Shown: in pieces, positions 14,397 to 29,700 of the stretch
How positions within the stretch are numbered: the stretch's first letter is position 1
How the letters are laid out: every line of letters starts with the position of its first letter
Assembly (NCBI GenBank): GCA_039881145.1
Contig: JAYKKI010000016.1
Location: 5,729,001 to 5,793,000 of the forward strand
Reading direction: 5' to 3'
Origin: Druceiella hillmani
Lineage: Eukaryota > Arthropoda > Insecta > Lepidoptera > Hepialidae
Length of the DNA stretch: 64,000 bases
Made by a program: the position numbers and the translations under genes
The notes under the pieces: model-generated
The model's input: the letters and a program-made list of their open reading frames with translations, nothing else
Told to the model about the DNA's origin: nothing
The model's database searches: none

Positions 14397-14402
14397 GCGT
14401 AT
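14361..14402. repeat. (AT)n microsatellite
   Basis: About 35 bases of AT ending in acgcgtatgtatatg. Unit 3 has an AT plus GT tract at the equivalent place (51679). Confidence 0.9.
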
Positions 14403-14881
14403 GTATATGCTAGTTTGAATTAAAGTGATGACAATGACAATAAAGCTTAGTCTGATTTGACATCTATTCTCATATCTAGTATCATTTTTATTATGTAATT
14501 TTTTCGACGATTCATTTATCAAATATCTCAATTACGCGATAACTTTTGATTATGTTAAGTGCGTATAAAAATCAATATTCGGACTTAAATTTACGTGCAA
14601 TGTATTAAAAATTCCAATATTTAATTATATTACTTGCACTAGTATTATCATTGAAAACCTAATTGGTTATTTCATCAATAAGCAAAATGTGAACGGTATT
14701 TTTGATAACACGCTGGCCTTTAGACGTCAAAATTACTCGTATCTAGCAAAATAAACTATTATACATTGCCCGTAATAATTTATATTTCTTGTTTCCAGTA
14801 TTTAAGATATTTTTAGAAATATACGCAAATCCGGGCGTTGAACGTACATACGGAGCGACAACTGACAATAAAAAGCGACCT
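14403..14881. repeat. Block F, copy 1, between microsatellite and conserved island
   Basis: Aligns loosely with 51775-52225, with shared 'atttgacatctat', 'tatcattgaaaacctaa'-type stretches, 'caataagcaaaa' and 'tatttaagatatttttag'. No gene is seen. Confidence 0.65.
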
Positions 14882-15030
14882 CTCGACTCGCACAATGGCG
14901 CATTTGTCCCCGAAATAAAACACAATCATTTTCGTTCCTTATGTATTGTGTACTCTGTATAACACATTTCCTATACAATCCGGCTGCATTACGTACTTTG
15001 CATTGGAAACCGTGACTTACGTTCAAATAA
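14882..15030 (-). other. Strongly conserved island with an open minus-strand frame
   Basis: The sequence from 'cctctcgactcgcacaatgg' to 'ggaaaccgtgacttacgttc' is nearly identical to 52230-52375 in unit 3. Its flanks are clearly more diverged. On the minus strand both copies keep a frame, whose central peptide NVSHGFQCKVRNAAG is followed by YRKCVIQS. In unit 1 the frame extends over 14802-15089 (95 codons from ATG); in unit 3 it is disturbed upstream by an indel. I do not recognise the peptide. It could be an exon relic, a transposon fragment or a recent gene-conversion tract. Confidence 0.4.
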
Positions 15031-15099
15031 TGGTTCAAATGATGGTTTATGCGAAACATTTGGTCTATGAATTCGTCATGCAACTCCATCGAACATCTT

Positions 15100-16148
15100 G
15101 TGAGTAGGATAAAATATCATAATTTATATTTCTAGTTTAGCCAGTTATTAAGCTAAGTTAAAGAATAAAATAAAAATATAAAGAAATAGGTTGAGTATCG
15201 AGTGAATATTGTGTATGGCCTATTCCGTGTCGGGAAATATAATCATAGATATAATTTTGGCATTACTTAAACAGATAACTTTTATAAGATGACATTTTGC
15301 ACTAGTTTTAAAAAAAATGATAAATCGCATAAAAATATTTATTAGCTCCGCCCTATTTCTTCTTTTAATTATAAAATCACACCACTAAAAATAAGTAATT
15401 GTTTTGAAACACATAAAACTTCAAAAATACGAGTAGCAAACCGTGCAAAGTGCAAATATTTTAACAAAAGTCTGTTAAATGTGTTATAATTTTTTCTTTC
15501 AAATTTTAATTAATATTATTTAACGAAGATAATAATTAATACACATTTAGTAAAAAATGTAGAAATAAATATTTTTCCAATACTATATATATAAAAATAT
15601 ATATGGAGAATAACTAAATTTTCATTGTTTGAGTCAATTTGGCGCTTGTGTGTTTTAACTTAATGTTATATAGTTTTAGAAATATTTCTGAAAACGTCCA
15701 CAAAATTTTCACTGAAATCACTTAGCGTAAAAATTTGAAATTTATTACAATACATCTGAATACTGATTAATATTCAGATGTATTATGATGAAAATAAATA
15801 ATGTGAACACATTAAACAATTTAGTGAAAACAAATAAGCTACTCGAAAAAACATATTTTCAAGTCATATATCGTATTTAATATAAATAGGAACGGCAAGT
15901 GATTCCAAAACTGTATTATACAGTTTTATGCAAAATAGTTCTAGAGATATTGTTAAACATCTCAACAAAATATTAATTTCGCTTGCCCATTCCAGCCATC
16001 CCTATATGAAAAAAACAGCGTTATCTGCGTTACAGCGTCTATCAAAAAACTGTAGCCGTGACTCTACATTTTATTGTTTTTTAACGCTATAGTAATATTA
16101 TAGTGATATAACAGTTCAACGGAAATATTACATAGGTACCACTAAATG
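15100..16148. repeat. Block F, copy 1, second part
   Basis: Matches 52440-53118 and, after a break, 55127-55505. Shared phrases are 'tattccgtgt', 'aaatcgcataaaaatattta', 'atacgagta', 'gtgcaaagt', 'atatttctgaaaac' and 'tacataggta'. Unit 3 carries about 2 kb of extra DNA between the two matching parts. No gene is seen. Confidence 0.75.
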
Positions 16149-18389
<2,241 letters not shown>

Positions 18390-19969
18390 GTAATTAACCA
18401 ATTACAGAACACTAAATACGCCGCTTATAACTTTTATAAAGAAAACTTAATTATATAACAGAAAACTATTATTTAAACTCTAGATGCATACTTTGGATAA
18501 ATTTTAATAAATCCATATAATTTTTCTATTTTCTTTTAAAAAATTTAATATGTTTTCCTAATTCAAAATCGCTGTAGGTCAACGACTATTGCAATTTACC
18601 CCCAAAACATCTACAACTGCAGACGCTACTGAAACCGACAAAATTTCAAATCCGAAATAAAATCTTCCGCCGCAAACAAATGAAGTAATAATTAGTTAAA
18701 TAAACAGAAACTTGCTTCGAGTTTCAGTTTGAAATATTAACTGGCACTTAGTTAAATGACATGTAAATAAAAATAATTATTGGCTTTAATATTTACGAAA
18801 CCAATTAAGTTCGAACACTTTTAATGTTAATTTTATAAAAACCTCTCACTAAACTAATCTAAAAGGAATTGTTTAACTTCAAATCGATATTATTTGAAAC
18901 AGAATAAACCGTAATAAATCATAATACAAGTATCGTATTAAATGGGTCATAATACAAAAAACTCAACAGTAAACATTACCGGTGGATCAAAAGTAAATTA
19001 GGACAGTGTCCATATGAGATATGGTTCTTTGTATAAATAATCTTCTTTTGTATAACGTCATCTTACAAACTGTCAAATTTAGGAAAATACGTCCAAATGT
19101 CCTCAAAACAAAATAATTGAATAGTTATTTCAGGAAAGAAAAAAGCGTTAAAATGACACAAATTTTCCGCTCAGATTTTAAATAAAAATACGAGTAGACA
19201 TTTGAAATATCGCATTCTCTAATTGTAATAATATCGTATATTATAATAGAAATAACGGCTAGCTATCCCTTCTTTTTGCTACTTTTGAATGTCTTATTGA
19301 AGTTTTCACATTTTCCATTTGATTAGATACATTTGATACATGGCGGGGTTGAAAAGAAGACTTATTTGACCCCTTAAACTAAAATTGTTAAAATTAAGAA
19401 TTATGGTTATTTTACTTTAAATCCATGTTTGAGTCATTATTAATTATACCTACTTCAAGGTTCACATCACATTTTTATCATACATTCGTAGCTATGGCCA
19501 ATTTCTCGTAAACGAACTTGTCATATGCATAAATTTCCTTTTTTTCTATAAATATATTTGAAACATAAAAATCAAACCATTATTTATAATTATTTGAAAA
19601 GTTATAGATCTCAATTCGCTCAAATTAGTATCAAGATATTTTTCCTTGTCATCTAATATCTCCGGCATTATCAATAAAACAAAATCTCAACAAGTTATAC
19701 GTATATAGTACAAAACATGAGTTTTTCTGAATCGTCTAAAACAATTAATTATTCTCAGTGGTTTCTTTGCAAAAAACAATTTTAAAACATTAATAAATCG
19801 ATTATTCACCTATAAAACATCATGAATCGACAGTAGTCATTATGCTGCTGATTTCAATAATATAGATTCAATATCCCAATATATGCTTTGTTTTTTTTTC
19901 GAATTCTATCCGAAAGAGTTGTCGACGAACTATCTGGCTGGAATGAAAGGTCAAACATAATATTTTATC
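18390..19969. other. AT-rich stretch without gene
   Basis: It lies between the end of block F and the second foldback element. I see no credible open frame and no clear match to the other units. In unit 3 this stretch is absent, since block F abuts block A there. Confidence 0.5.
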
Positions 19970-20270
19970 TCATTCACAATTAAATGAAACTACGTGATGT
20001 AGTATTATTTCCACTTTCTTTAAGTTCTTTACCACGACCTAGGTTTCATTGTAATAAAACATCTTCAGGTAGGATATTAGCAAAGAATAACTCTTAGGAA
20101 CATTCAACAACATTTATATGTTTCAAACACAATAGCGGAAGCCGGGTCTGTGTGGGTTTTCCCACTGCTTGTATTTAGTGAGTTTATTGTAGGGGAGCGG
20201 TGTCTACATCACGTAGTTTCATTTAATTGTGAATAATGAATTTCTACAAAATTAACGCCAAATATATTCA
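19970..20270. mobile_element. Foldback/MITE-like element, copy 2
   Basis: The left arm is 'cacaattaaatgaaactacg' plus 'tgatgtagtattatttcc'. The right arm is its inverted counterpart 'ctacatcacgtagtttcatt' plus 'taattgtgaataatgaattt', ending with 'ttaacgccaaatat'. The left arm carries the core on the minus strand (about 20034-20075), here with a weakened stem. The arms are separated by about 110 bases of unique sequence containing 'cggaagccgggtctgtgtgg'. Confidence 0.8.
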
Positions 20271-21838
20271 ATATTTTATCTCATATAAAAGTATTTGTTT
20301 AGTATCGCCGGCCATCTGACTTCCACAAAATTATAATCTATAACTTGCTATTACTTTTAGTACATTTTTGTGGTTGCTTAACCCAAGAGCAATAAAATCG
20401 GTTAAGTACCAGTAGAAATAGCACTGCAAAGATTACGCAGTAAGGCTCTCATAAACGTGATGCATATTTAAAAAATTATAAAATTCAGGATAATCGTTAT
20501 ATTTTCTCTGTGATCTCCTGGGCAAATTTCATCAATGCTGTTTTCATCATGATTTTTGACTCAGTAGTTTCAGTAATAGAGAAGAGGGTTGGGGATGTGC
20601 TTCATTTTTGCATATTTTATGAAATTAATTTTTAAATATGTGAAATATAATTTCGTACTTCTCATAATAAAACCTTTGAAAAAATATCCCATATGGCATG
20701 TAAAATTAATAAAAAAATATAAATACTTTTTATAGAGGATTAACAAAATAAATAACTCATAAATGAATATTTTAAATGTGTGGGTCATTAATATGTACTA
20801 CTATGCCAAATTTGAAGTTTCTACGTCGTACGGCTTCTGAGAAAATCAGCTACGGATACGGAAAAACAGATATATTATTTATTGTACTTTTCGCAAGCGA
20901 ACACCATGGAGCATGTTTTAAAAACTATGGCATTCAAAGTCATCGCTATAGTTTTCCTACAACCTTTGCATGTACTTCTAAAATTTATATTTTTTCATAA
21001 TTTTAGTTTAAGTAGTTTCGGAAATATAAGAAAGAATATATTTTTGCACATTTTTCAGTACAGCTCTGAAAATATAATACCTGAAATTATGAAGAAAATA
21101 TTTCTGGGACCTTTATAACTAGTCCTTTCAAATGATATCCCATACCATACAGGAAAATAAAAATGATTTTATTGGAATACTTGATAAATACCCTCTAAAC
21201 TCTATTCTAAACTCTACCCTTTAGTACGGTTTTTCCATGAAGATATATATGGGTTGATATGTTATATTACTATGCTATATTTCAAGGTTCTACCTTAAGC
21301 AGTTTCCGAGAAAAACGACTGTGACGGACGGACGGTCATAACGACGGACGGATTGACTTAAGTGAACTTACAAGGATGACTTTTTTTTCGTTTTGAGGTA
21401 CAAAACTCTAAAAATAAAACTTTCATAGGTTCACTTATATGTCTATCTGTTCGTTGGCCACGCCCGTTTTCCTTAGAAACCGCTGACGCAGAAATTCGGC
21501 ATAGGAATATAAGATATTAATCCAGAAGTTTCTCATTAGCTAATATTTGAAAATATTTACTTGGTAATTTTAGGGCTGGATGATGAAGTGCTCGAATCTT
21601 TTCAAATTTCGTATATAGAGTAGGGTATAATTAATTTTTCATAATTTTAGATAATTTATTTAATATGTTCCTCCCTAGTTTTTTTTCTGAAAATACAGAA
21701 TCTATAATTATGAAAAAAAATTATTTTATAAATTTAACCAAAGGTTGTAGAAAAATTATAACAATGTTACTTGTTGGTCTTAGTTTCTGAGATATTCATA
21801 ATAATATAAATATCCTCCCTAATTAATTATTTTAGGGG

Positions 21839-21840
<2 letters not shown>
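20271..21840. repeat. Block H, copy 1, with interspersed-repeat tail
   Basis: Sequence from about 20780 shares 'tagtttcggaaat', 'tacctgaaattatgaa' and 'cctttcaaa' with 35450-35660. The tail at 21305-21420 has 'gactgtgacggacggacgg', 'aagtgaacttacaaggatga' and 'aaaactctaaaaata', a decayed lepidopteran-type tail. The small frames at 20570-21118 are not preserved elsewhere. The first 230 bases before the frames hold nothing I recognise. Confidence 0.65.

Positions 21841-21899
<59 letters not shown>
21841..21899. repeat. (AT)n microsatellite
   Basis: About 58 bases of AT lie immediately before the block A2 leader 'ttataccagaaagactatat'. The unit 4 leader at 57175 lacks the tract. Confidence 0.95.
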
Positions 21900-23494
<1,595 letters not shown>

Positions 23495-25318
23495 TTTTTC
23501 CTTAATGTGTTCATCAAAGAAATGACCGTGAATGTTACAATTATAATATCAAAGAGAACAAATAAACATAAAGAGTAAAGAATATACTGTATAAATCACA
23601 AGATACGTATCACTAGAAAATGATCAGGTGTAAAATATTGAGTACCTGCTTTAAGACGCTTATCGGTATTAGGAAATGAATCGGTCAAGTATAAGTAAAA
23701 CTCGCACTACACAAGTTCTATGCGCACTTAAATGTATATGAAACTTTACATCTAAAAATTATGTTAAGCTATTATACTAATAATATATTTTAGTATAAAA
23801 ATATGTTAGTATACATTTTACAGACGTAAGACAAAGAATAAATTATAATAACATAATATTTATAACGTTATTTACGTATTAAAATCAGGTTGAGAGTTCT
23901 GACTTATTCTTCAAAACCTAATAAGACACACTTCATCAACTTTTCTGCCGTTGATTGTTAATAAATTAATAGTTAATAAATAAGCAACTCTAAATACACT
24001 TGCTTTAAAAGCTGCGCGCAATATTGATTCCAAAAATTAACTTGAATGCATTGAAATATGAGCGAACGCTGCGCCATGTTGGTGAAAACATTGCCTCGTA
24101 CTCGCTTTTAATAATTAGAGTATGATCTACATGAGGAATAACACTATGTAATCAGATATGAAGTTGAAGGATTCGTATAACATTAGTAAATATTAATTCA
24201 GCGCCACCTTGAAACTAGCCTAACTCGCCCGAATAAAACCTTTGCGATTCATTAAGATTTGACTTCGAGCGCCGCTTTGTATATCTACAAAGCGGCGCTC
24301 GAAGTATATATTATAACCTAAACTAACTCAATTTGAGGGACGAATGAATTTAGTTGGCCTTTGAATATTTTCTCTAGTTTAAACATAATTTTGGATGTGT
24401 CTGAATTATAAATGGGCAGTGGTATTCCTTTTTCATCATTTCTACTTTCACAATCAATTTCAATTATATCTTTCAGGATTTAGGGTTATGGCCAAATACA
24501 ATAAAATTTGTAAAAAAAATGGATGGAATTAAGGAAGGGTAAGATTAAGGGGTTATGAGAAGAAGGACTTCCTTAGACGACATTTGAAAACATTTATAGA
24601 AGGCAAATTCCTTTGAATCCCAAATTTTAGTCCAAAGAAGGACATTTCATAAAAAGTTAGTTCGTTTGGAAAATGCGTATTAGAAGCAGAAAGAATTCAA
24701 AAGTTTTGCTTCCTGCTTTCTGCAACTTTTGCCAAGTCAACCGTCCGTAATGGATGACAAAATATTGCTAACACATATTAATTTAAATCTTTATATAAAG
24801 TCAACCGTATCTCAAAAATTTCATTAATTTAGTTGTAATACTATAAAAATTGTAAGATTGTGACAGATAGACATATAAAGAAATAACTTCAGAATTGCTG
24901 TGGCAGGTATATAGACAAAGACAATCGAACACGTGAGTGACCTTATAAAATTTCGGTCTTTTATAATTTTTGATGTACCGAATCATATAAATAATTAAAA
25001 ACTCACTAATCAGAAGCTGCTGATAGAGTATTGCTGACTCTTGTACAAAAGTGTTTTTAAAAATAACTGAAAATCTTATTAATTTTTATTTAGTTTTTTA
25101 GTAGATATATTTACAATTGCATATTCAGACCAAATGATTAATCATAGCGATGATATACGTAAAATGGAAAGGCAATGAACCATTAGAAAATCAAAATTCT
25201 TTTCCACGCCGAGCCAAGTAATGACTGTAGAAGATAACCCGAGCAATAACATAATATTAAGGTTTATAATTATAGTACTTAAATTAAGATTCAAAATTTC
25301 AAAATATTTGAAGAACTT
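23495..25318. repeat. Blocks B and C, copy 2
   Basis: 23520-23760 matches 41960-42200 and 4100-4330, with 'gtcaagtacgagtg'-type and 'cgcactacac' phrases. 23880-24480 matches 5700-6250. 24520-25120 matches 6650-8270. A 20-bp perfect inverted duplication specific to this unit sits at 24262-24305. No gene is seen; the frame at 24801-24986 is not preserved in sister copies. Confidence 0.75.
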
Positions 25319-25405
25319 AAAGAAATTAGAAATAATACTACATCACGTAGTTTCATTTAATTGTGAATAATGAATTTCTACAAAATTAACGGCAAATATA
25401 TTTAA
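25319..25405. mobile_element. Foldback/MITE-like element, half copy 3
   Basis: Only the right arm is visible: 'aatactacatcacgtagttt', 'catttaattgtgaataatga' and 'aaaattaacggcaaatatat'. It is preceded by 'aaagaaattagaaat', which belongs to the arm. The core and left arm are missing. Confidence 0.75.
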
Positions 25406-26008
25406 TAATCAAAAATGATTATTAATAAATTGATATTTTATGAAGAAACATTATATTATATTAAAAGAAAGATTACTTTTCGCTATATTTTAAACATTCA
25501 AATATTTCATGCAATTAAGATTTTGTTTGTCTGTAGCATTTTTGATACAATTTTCTTCACACCTTTCAGTGAGAAATCTATTTTCCGACAAGATATCCTA
25601 TATAATTATAAAACTTATTAAACCTCTATTGCAGAGACATTGTTTTTTTTTATATAAAGTTTATGTTTTAAAAATAGCGGCAATTATAATTAAAAAAGTA
25701 AAAAAAACGTTTTGTGCCAACAAAATTCAAGCAAATGATACAACGTTAAAAGAACATATGTATTTTACGCCAACTAAACTAGAAGGAAATAACATCGTAC
25801 AATAAGCACATTAAAATAAGATTAATTTTTTTTTAAACTAATTGAGTACCTTCTAGAAGTTTAATAGATGGTGCTTTATTATTTTGTGGAAATACTGTAT
25901 TTGTCAACTAAATGTAAAATATTTGTCCCATGTACAAAGTTCCTCATTACAAATTTTTCCTTGGAAACAATTTCTATAACAATAAATTCAACAAAATCTA
26001 CCCAATTA
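25406..26008. repeat. Block C, copy 2, right part
   Basis: Matches 8820-9500 and 62000-62340: 'gaaatactgtatttgtcaac', 'ttgtcccatgtacaaagtt' and 'tttttccttggaaacaattt'. The short frames at 25415-25805 are AT-rich and not shared with the sister copies. Confidence 0.7.
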
Positions 26009-28510
26009 AGTGGCCTTTGCGATTAACATTTTGTTGAATTGTAGTGTACAATCACCATACAGTTCAATCACTTATACTCAGAGAATAGGAATTGAAAAGG
26101 GAATATTTGCCTTCATAGCTGAAAATGAAAAATTTTTGGGTTTGAATTTGGAACGGAAAATAAGTTACTTCCAGTTTCAGTTCAGGAAATTCATATCGAA
26201 GCTAGGCAAAATGTACCTTTACTATATAAAATACATAAAGTTTAATTACATTCATTGCGCCTAATAAAACATAATCAAACACAATGCCAGTATTAAAATG
26301 AATTGTGGGAAAATTCGTAAGGTTAATTTTTATATAATTTACTACTATTACTTACGCACCCCTTCGCCACCTATAAGGCTCACTTTCATTTAAATAACTT
26401 CTTTAAAACAAGCCGTTTTCCTTAATCTCATAATTTCCATATCACACTATATAACTAATTGAACTACACACAAAATCTTAGCGCTCGGTGTGGATTCAAA
26501 AACCTTCCTAACCTAACACACCAAACCCAGCACCCAGATAAACTCCGAATTCTCATCGTTAATCATTTTTATTACAGCTTATAAAATAAATCCGCTCGCA
26601 ACTCTCTCCATATGTGTTTTTCACCACAGTCATTAGAGCGCCATTCATTTCGTCTGTCGCTAACTAGCAGACGCTTATCTCGGGTTCTCTACATTCCACG
26701 TTCCTTTTAAGTAACCGCGTTGATACACGACGTCATTTCCTTGTTCCTCGATTATATTTCAAGCTTTTGTACATATGTTTGAACGTAATAACTTCCCGTG
26801 TTTGCTAACCATAAGAAATAAATATCGTTTCGTACTCATTAATTAGAGTTATATGTTATGCTTTTAAATAAAAACACGTAAAATCAGCAAAATTGGATAC
26901 CCGCTAAAAATTTTACACGCCAAATTACAGAATTTATTTAAATAGTATATGTATTCATAATTATGCTATATCTAGATATATATATACATATATTTTTTTT
27001 TTTTTTTTATACCACTCCTTTTTATTTAAAAAGTGAGTCGAGTTAATGTAAGATGATGTTACATTAACAGCAGGAGAAAAAAATAATTTTCAATAAAAAA
27101 ATTCATAAAATTTTTTTGATGTCATTTTTATGTTAAATCTATGAACATAAAGTTAAAATCGATATAATTATAACTGCTTAGAAATTACAAATTCCGTTCA
27201 GACTTCCTTACCTTCAAAAGTGAATTTGTAAATCATAAATTCCTAATTTAATTACTACATTGCCAAAATAATTTTTTTAATTCCTCCCGAAAATATAAGG
27301 CAAAAATTTGGACTCTTATTGAGGAGATATAATTTATTTGTTAACAAAAAGATATCTTATTTTCAAAATATTCTCAATCATAATTACATTTAAACGTTTC
27401 ATACTGCTTACGTTTCTACTATTCGCCGCATTGCGATGATAAAGCTTTGATAAGGAGGCGCAGTACCCGATTTGCGTACATTGCAGGATGCTGAAAAAAT
27501 GTATTTGTATCGAGAATGGGATGAGTTGCCTTTAATTGAAGTCACACATTGTTTACCATTAACAAGTTTGGTTACAAATCATCCATCAGTTAAACAAATA
27601 TATGCAATAGTTCGTAATATGGTACATACTAAATGAATGGTTAAATGAATGATGAAAACTCAATTTGTATTTACAAATTTTTCCAACACATTTTTTTGTA
27701 ATAATCAGATGATAAGAGAAGATAGAATTTATATCTTATTTATTTATAAAATATATTTCTGTTTTATTTATTTATAAAAATATTTATAAATAAATAAAAC
27801 TATTCTATTTATATCGCAACGTATAAATATTCAAAACAAATCTCTGGATGCAGAGACTTGAAAAAAATTTGATGCGAAGAAAGAAACATAGAAAAATATT
27901 TCACAAATTTCTAAAAAAATATGGTGGATATAGATGTAAACAACATAGAGTGTCAAAACAACTGCTGTCATCAATTGAGTGAATTCGGAAACGTAAAGTT
28001 GTTATTCTTATGTTTTCAACTTATTTTATGGTTGCTTACTCGAGGACGATTTATCAACAGCGACATAGGAATAAGTACTTATAAAGGCTATTTTTATTAA
28101 ACTGAGTATTATTTTACTCGAGTGGATTTCTGTAAAGGAAATCTAATCAAAAATATTAACGTCCAAGAGGAGCTAAATTCGGTTACAAGAAAAAGAGGAT
28201 TTGTTGATTTCGCCGATGAAAGAATTAACATATAAAGAAATGTCCGGTTCTATTAAAGTTCCTTAAATTTATTTTATTGCAATGAATCTGACTTTTCCTG
28301 TTCGTGATCTTCTTTTCTTTATCAATATCGTTTTTTGGTTATCGGTTATCGGTATATCTTTACCATCATTACCGATGTGGACTTTTCTGATTTTTTCTCC
28401 TTTTATATGGCTAACTCCACGCCAAACTAAAACTTGTATAGGGTTTCGGTGAGTGAGTCAGTGTTAAACATAGCCATATTCAGGCATCTGTATCTCAGGA
28501 GCTATTACAG
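26009..28510. repeat. Block D, copy 2a
   Basis: 26030-26740 matches 32590-33270 and 62860-63525. The part 26580-26760 is especially well preserved against 63360-63540 ('tcaccacagtc', 'agcgccattcatttcgtctg', 'tcgctaactagcagacgctt'). 26744-27350 matches 9535, 33272, 45460 and 63525. 27420-28130 ('gcaggatgctgaa', 'aacaagtt', 'tcaacagcgacataggaataag') matches 33830-34380 and 45960-46510. The frame 26010-26264 is not kept in the sister copies. No gene is called. Confidence 0.75.
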
Positions 28511-29700
28511 CTACGTTTATAATATATATAGTCCTTTATAATGGGAAGAAGCAGAGCATTTAAAGGACGAACAGTTACAAATCTGTAGCTTAAATAGATT
28601 TTGAGTTAAATGGGTTTGAATGTAGCTCGTAATGGCTCCTGTAAATATATACAGGGCTCTAACCTCGTTCGCCCTTTTATCTTTACCGAATTTAGCTCGT
28701 ACACTGCGGTGTGCTCAGATTTATTTGTTTTGTGCACGGTTATGATGGTTAGCTATTAATAAATGCGCGACTTGGGTACGAGAAATAATCAAGTAGAGCA
28801 GACTAAAACTGTCTTCATAACATGGCAGATTTTAATAGGGATTTTTGTGTATTAATGATGGAGTATTACGTTGGAATTCGTTGACAACCCTTATTCTTTG
28901 ACCAATATTCAAGATCATTTGTTATCACTACACTCAATAACACTTTTGGTGTTTAATAAATATTCATTCTGATCCATAATTATGTCATGATTCACACGTT
29001 CTCTATGTGATTACTGGCTATTGGTTAAATATTTATTAGATATACGCCCGAAATCGGTTGAAACATCGCTCATTCTCTACATTAAACATGAAAATATATA
29101 ACATGTAATAATTTCGTAAATAAAAAAAATACTTTTTTTCGCAAATGACTTTAATTAATCACAATAACAAGGCGAAAATACTTTTATATAAGTATTATTT
29201 TTTAAGCTCTTATTAGGTATAATAAAACTGGGGATAAATAGTTATTAAGGTTAATATATTATTTAACAGATACGCATAAGAACTAAATTAAATATATTTA
29301 TTGATTATTTGTATATATTGATATTTTAAAACTATATTAAAAATAAAAATATTCAATGAATAATATTTTTAAATAGGTTCAGAAATTGAAGAGTAAATTA
29401 TTTTGATTTAAATCCTCGACCGAGGTCACTTAGAAATTTAAAAAAATAATAAAATTTTACTTAGTGAAAATATTGAAATTTTACGTTTTTTTCTTACAAC
29501 TTGTAATATTTGACAGCGACCATTGTTTTTATTGCTACCTACGTCTGAAAAAAACTTCAGTACACAATATGGACAACGTGAAACAAATTTCCATGGAACA
29601 TGTAGTTTCCATGGAAATTTGTTTTACGTTGAAAGTAACAGAAGTGACTAAAGTTTAAAAACCTGATTTTTCCCTCATATTGTTGATGTATGAACTTCGT
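28511..29700. repeat. Block D end and block E, copy 2a
   Basis: Matches 10170-11180: 'tcctttataatgggaagaag', 'gtgctcagatttatttgttt' and 'ggttaaatatttattaga'. The uninterrupted TTAA site is at about 29027. A palindrome specific to this copy sits at 29576-29629. The frame 29464-29658 starts in block E and is not preserved. Confidence 0.75.
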
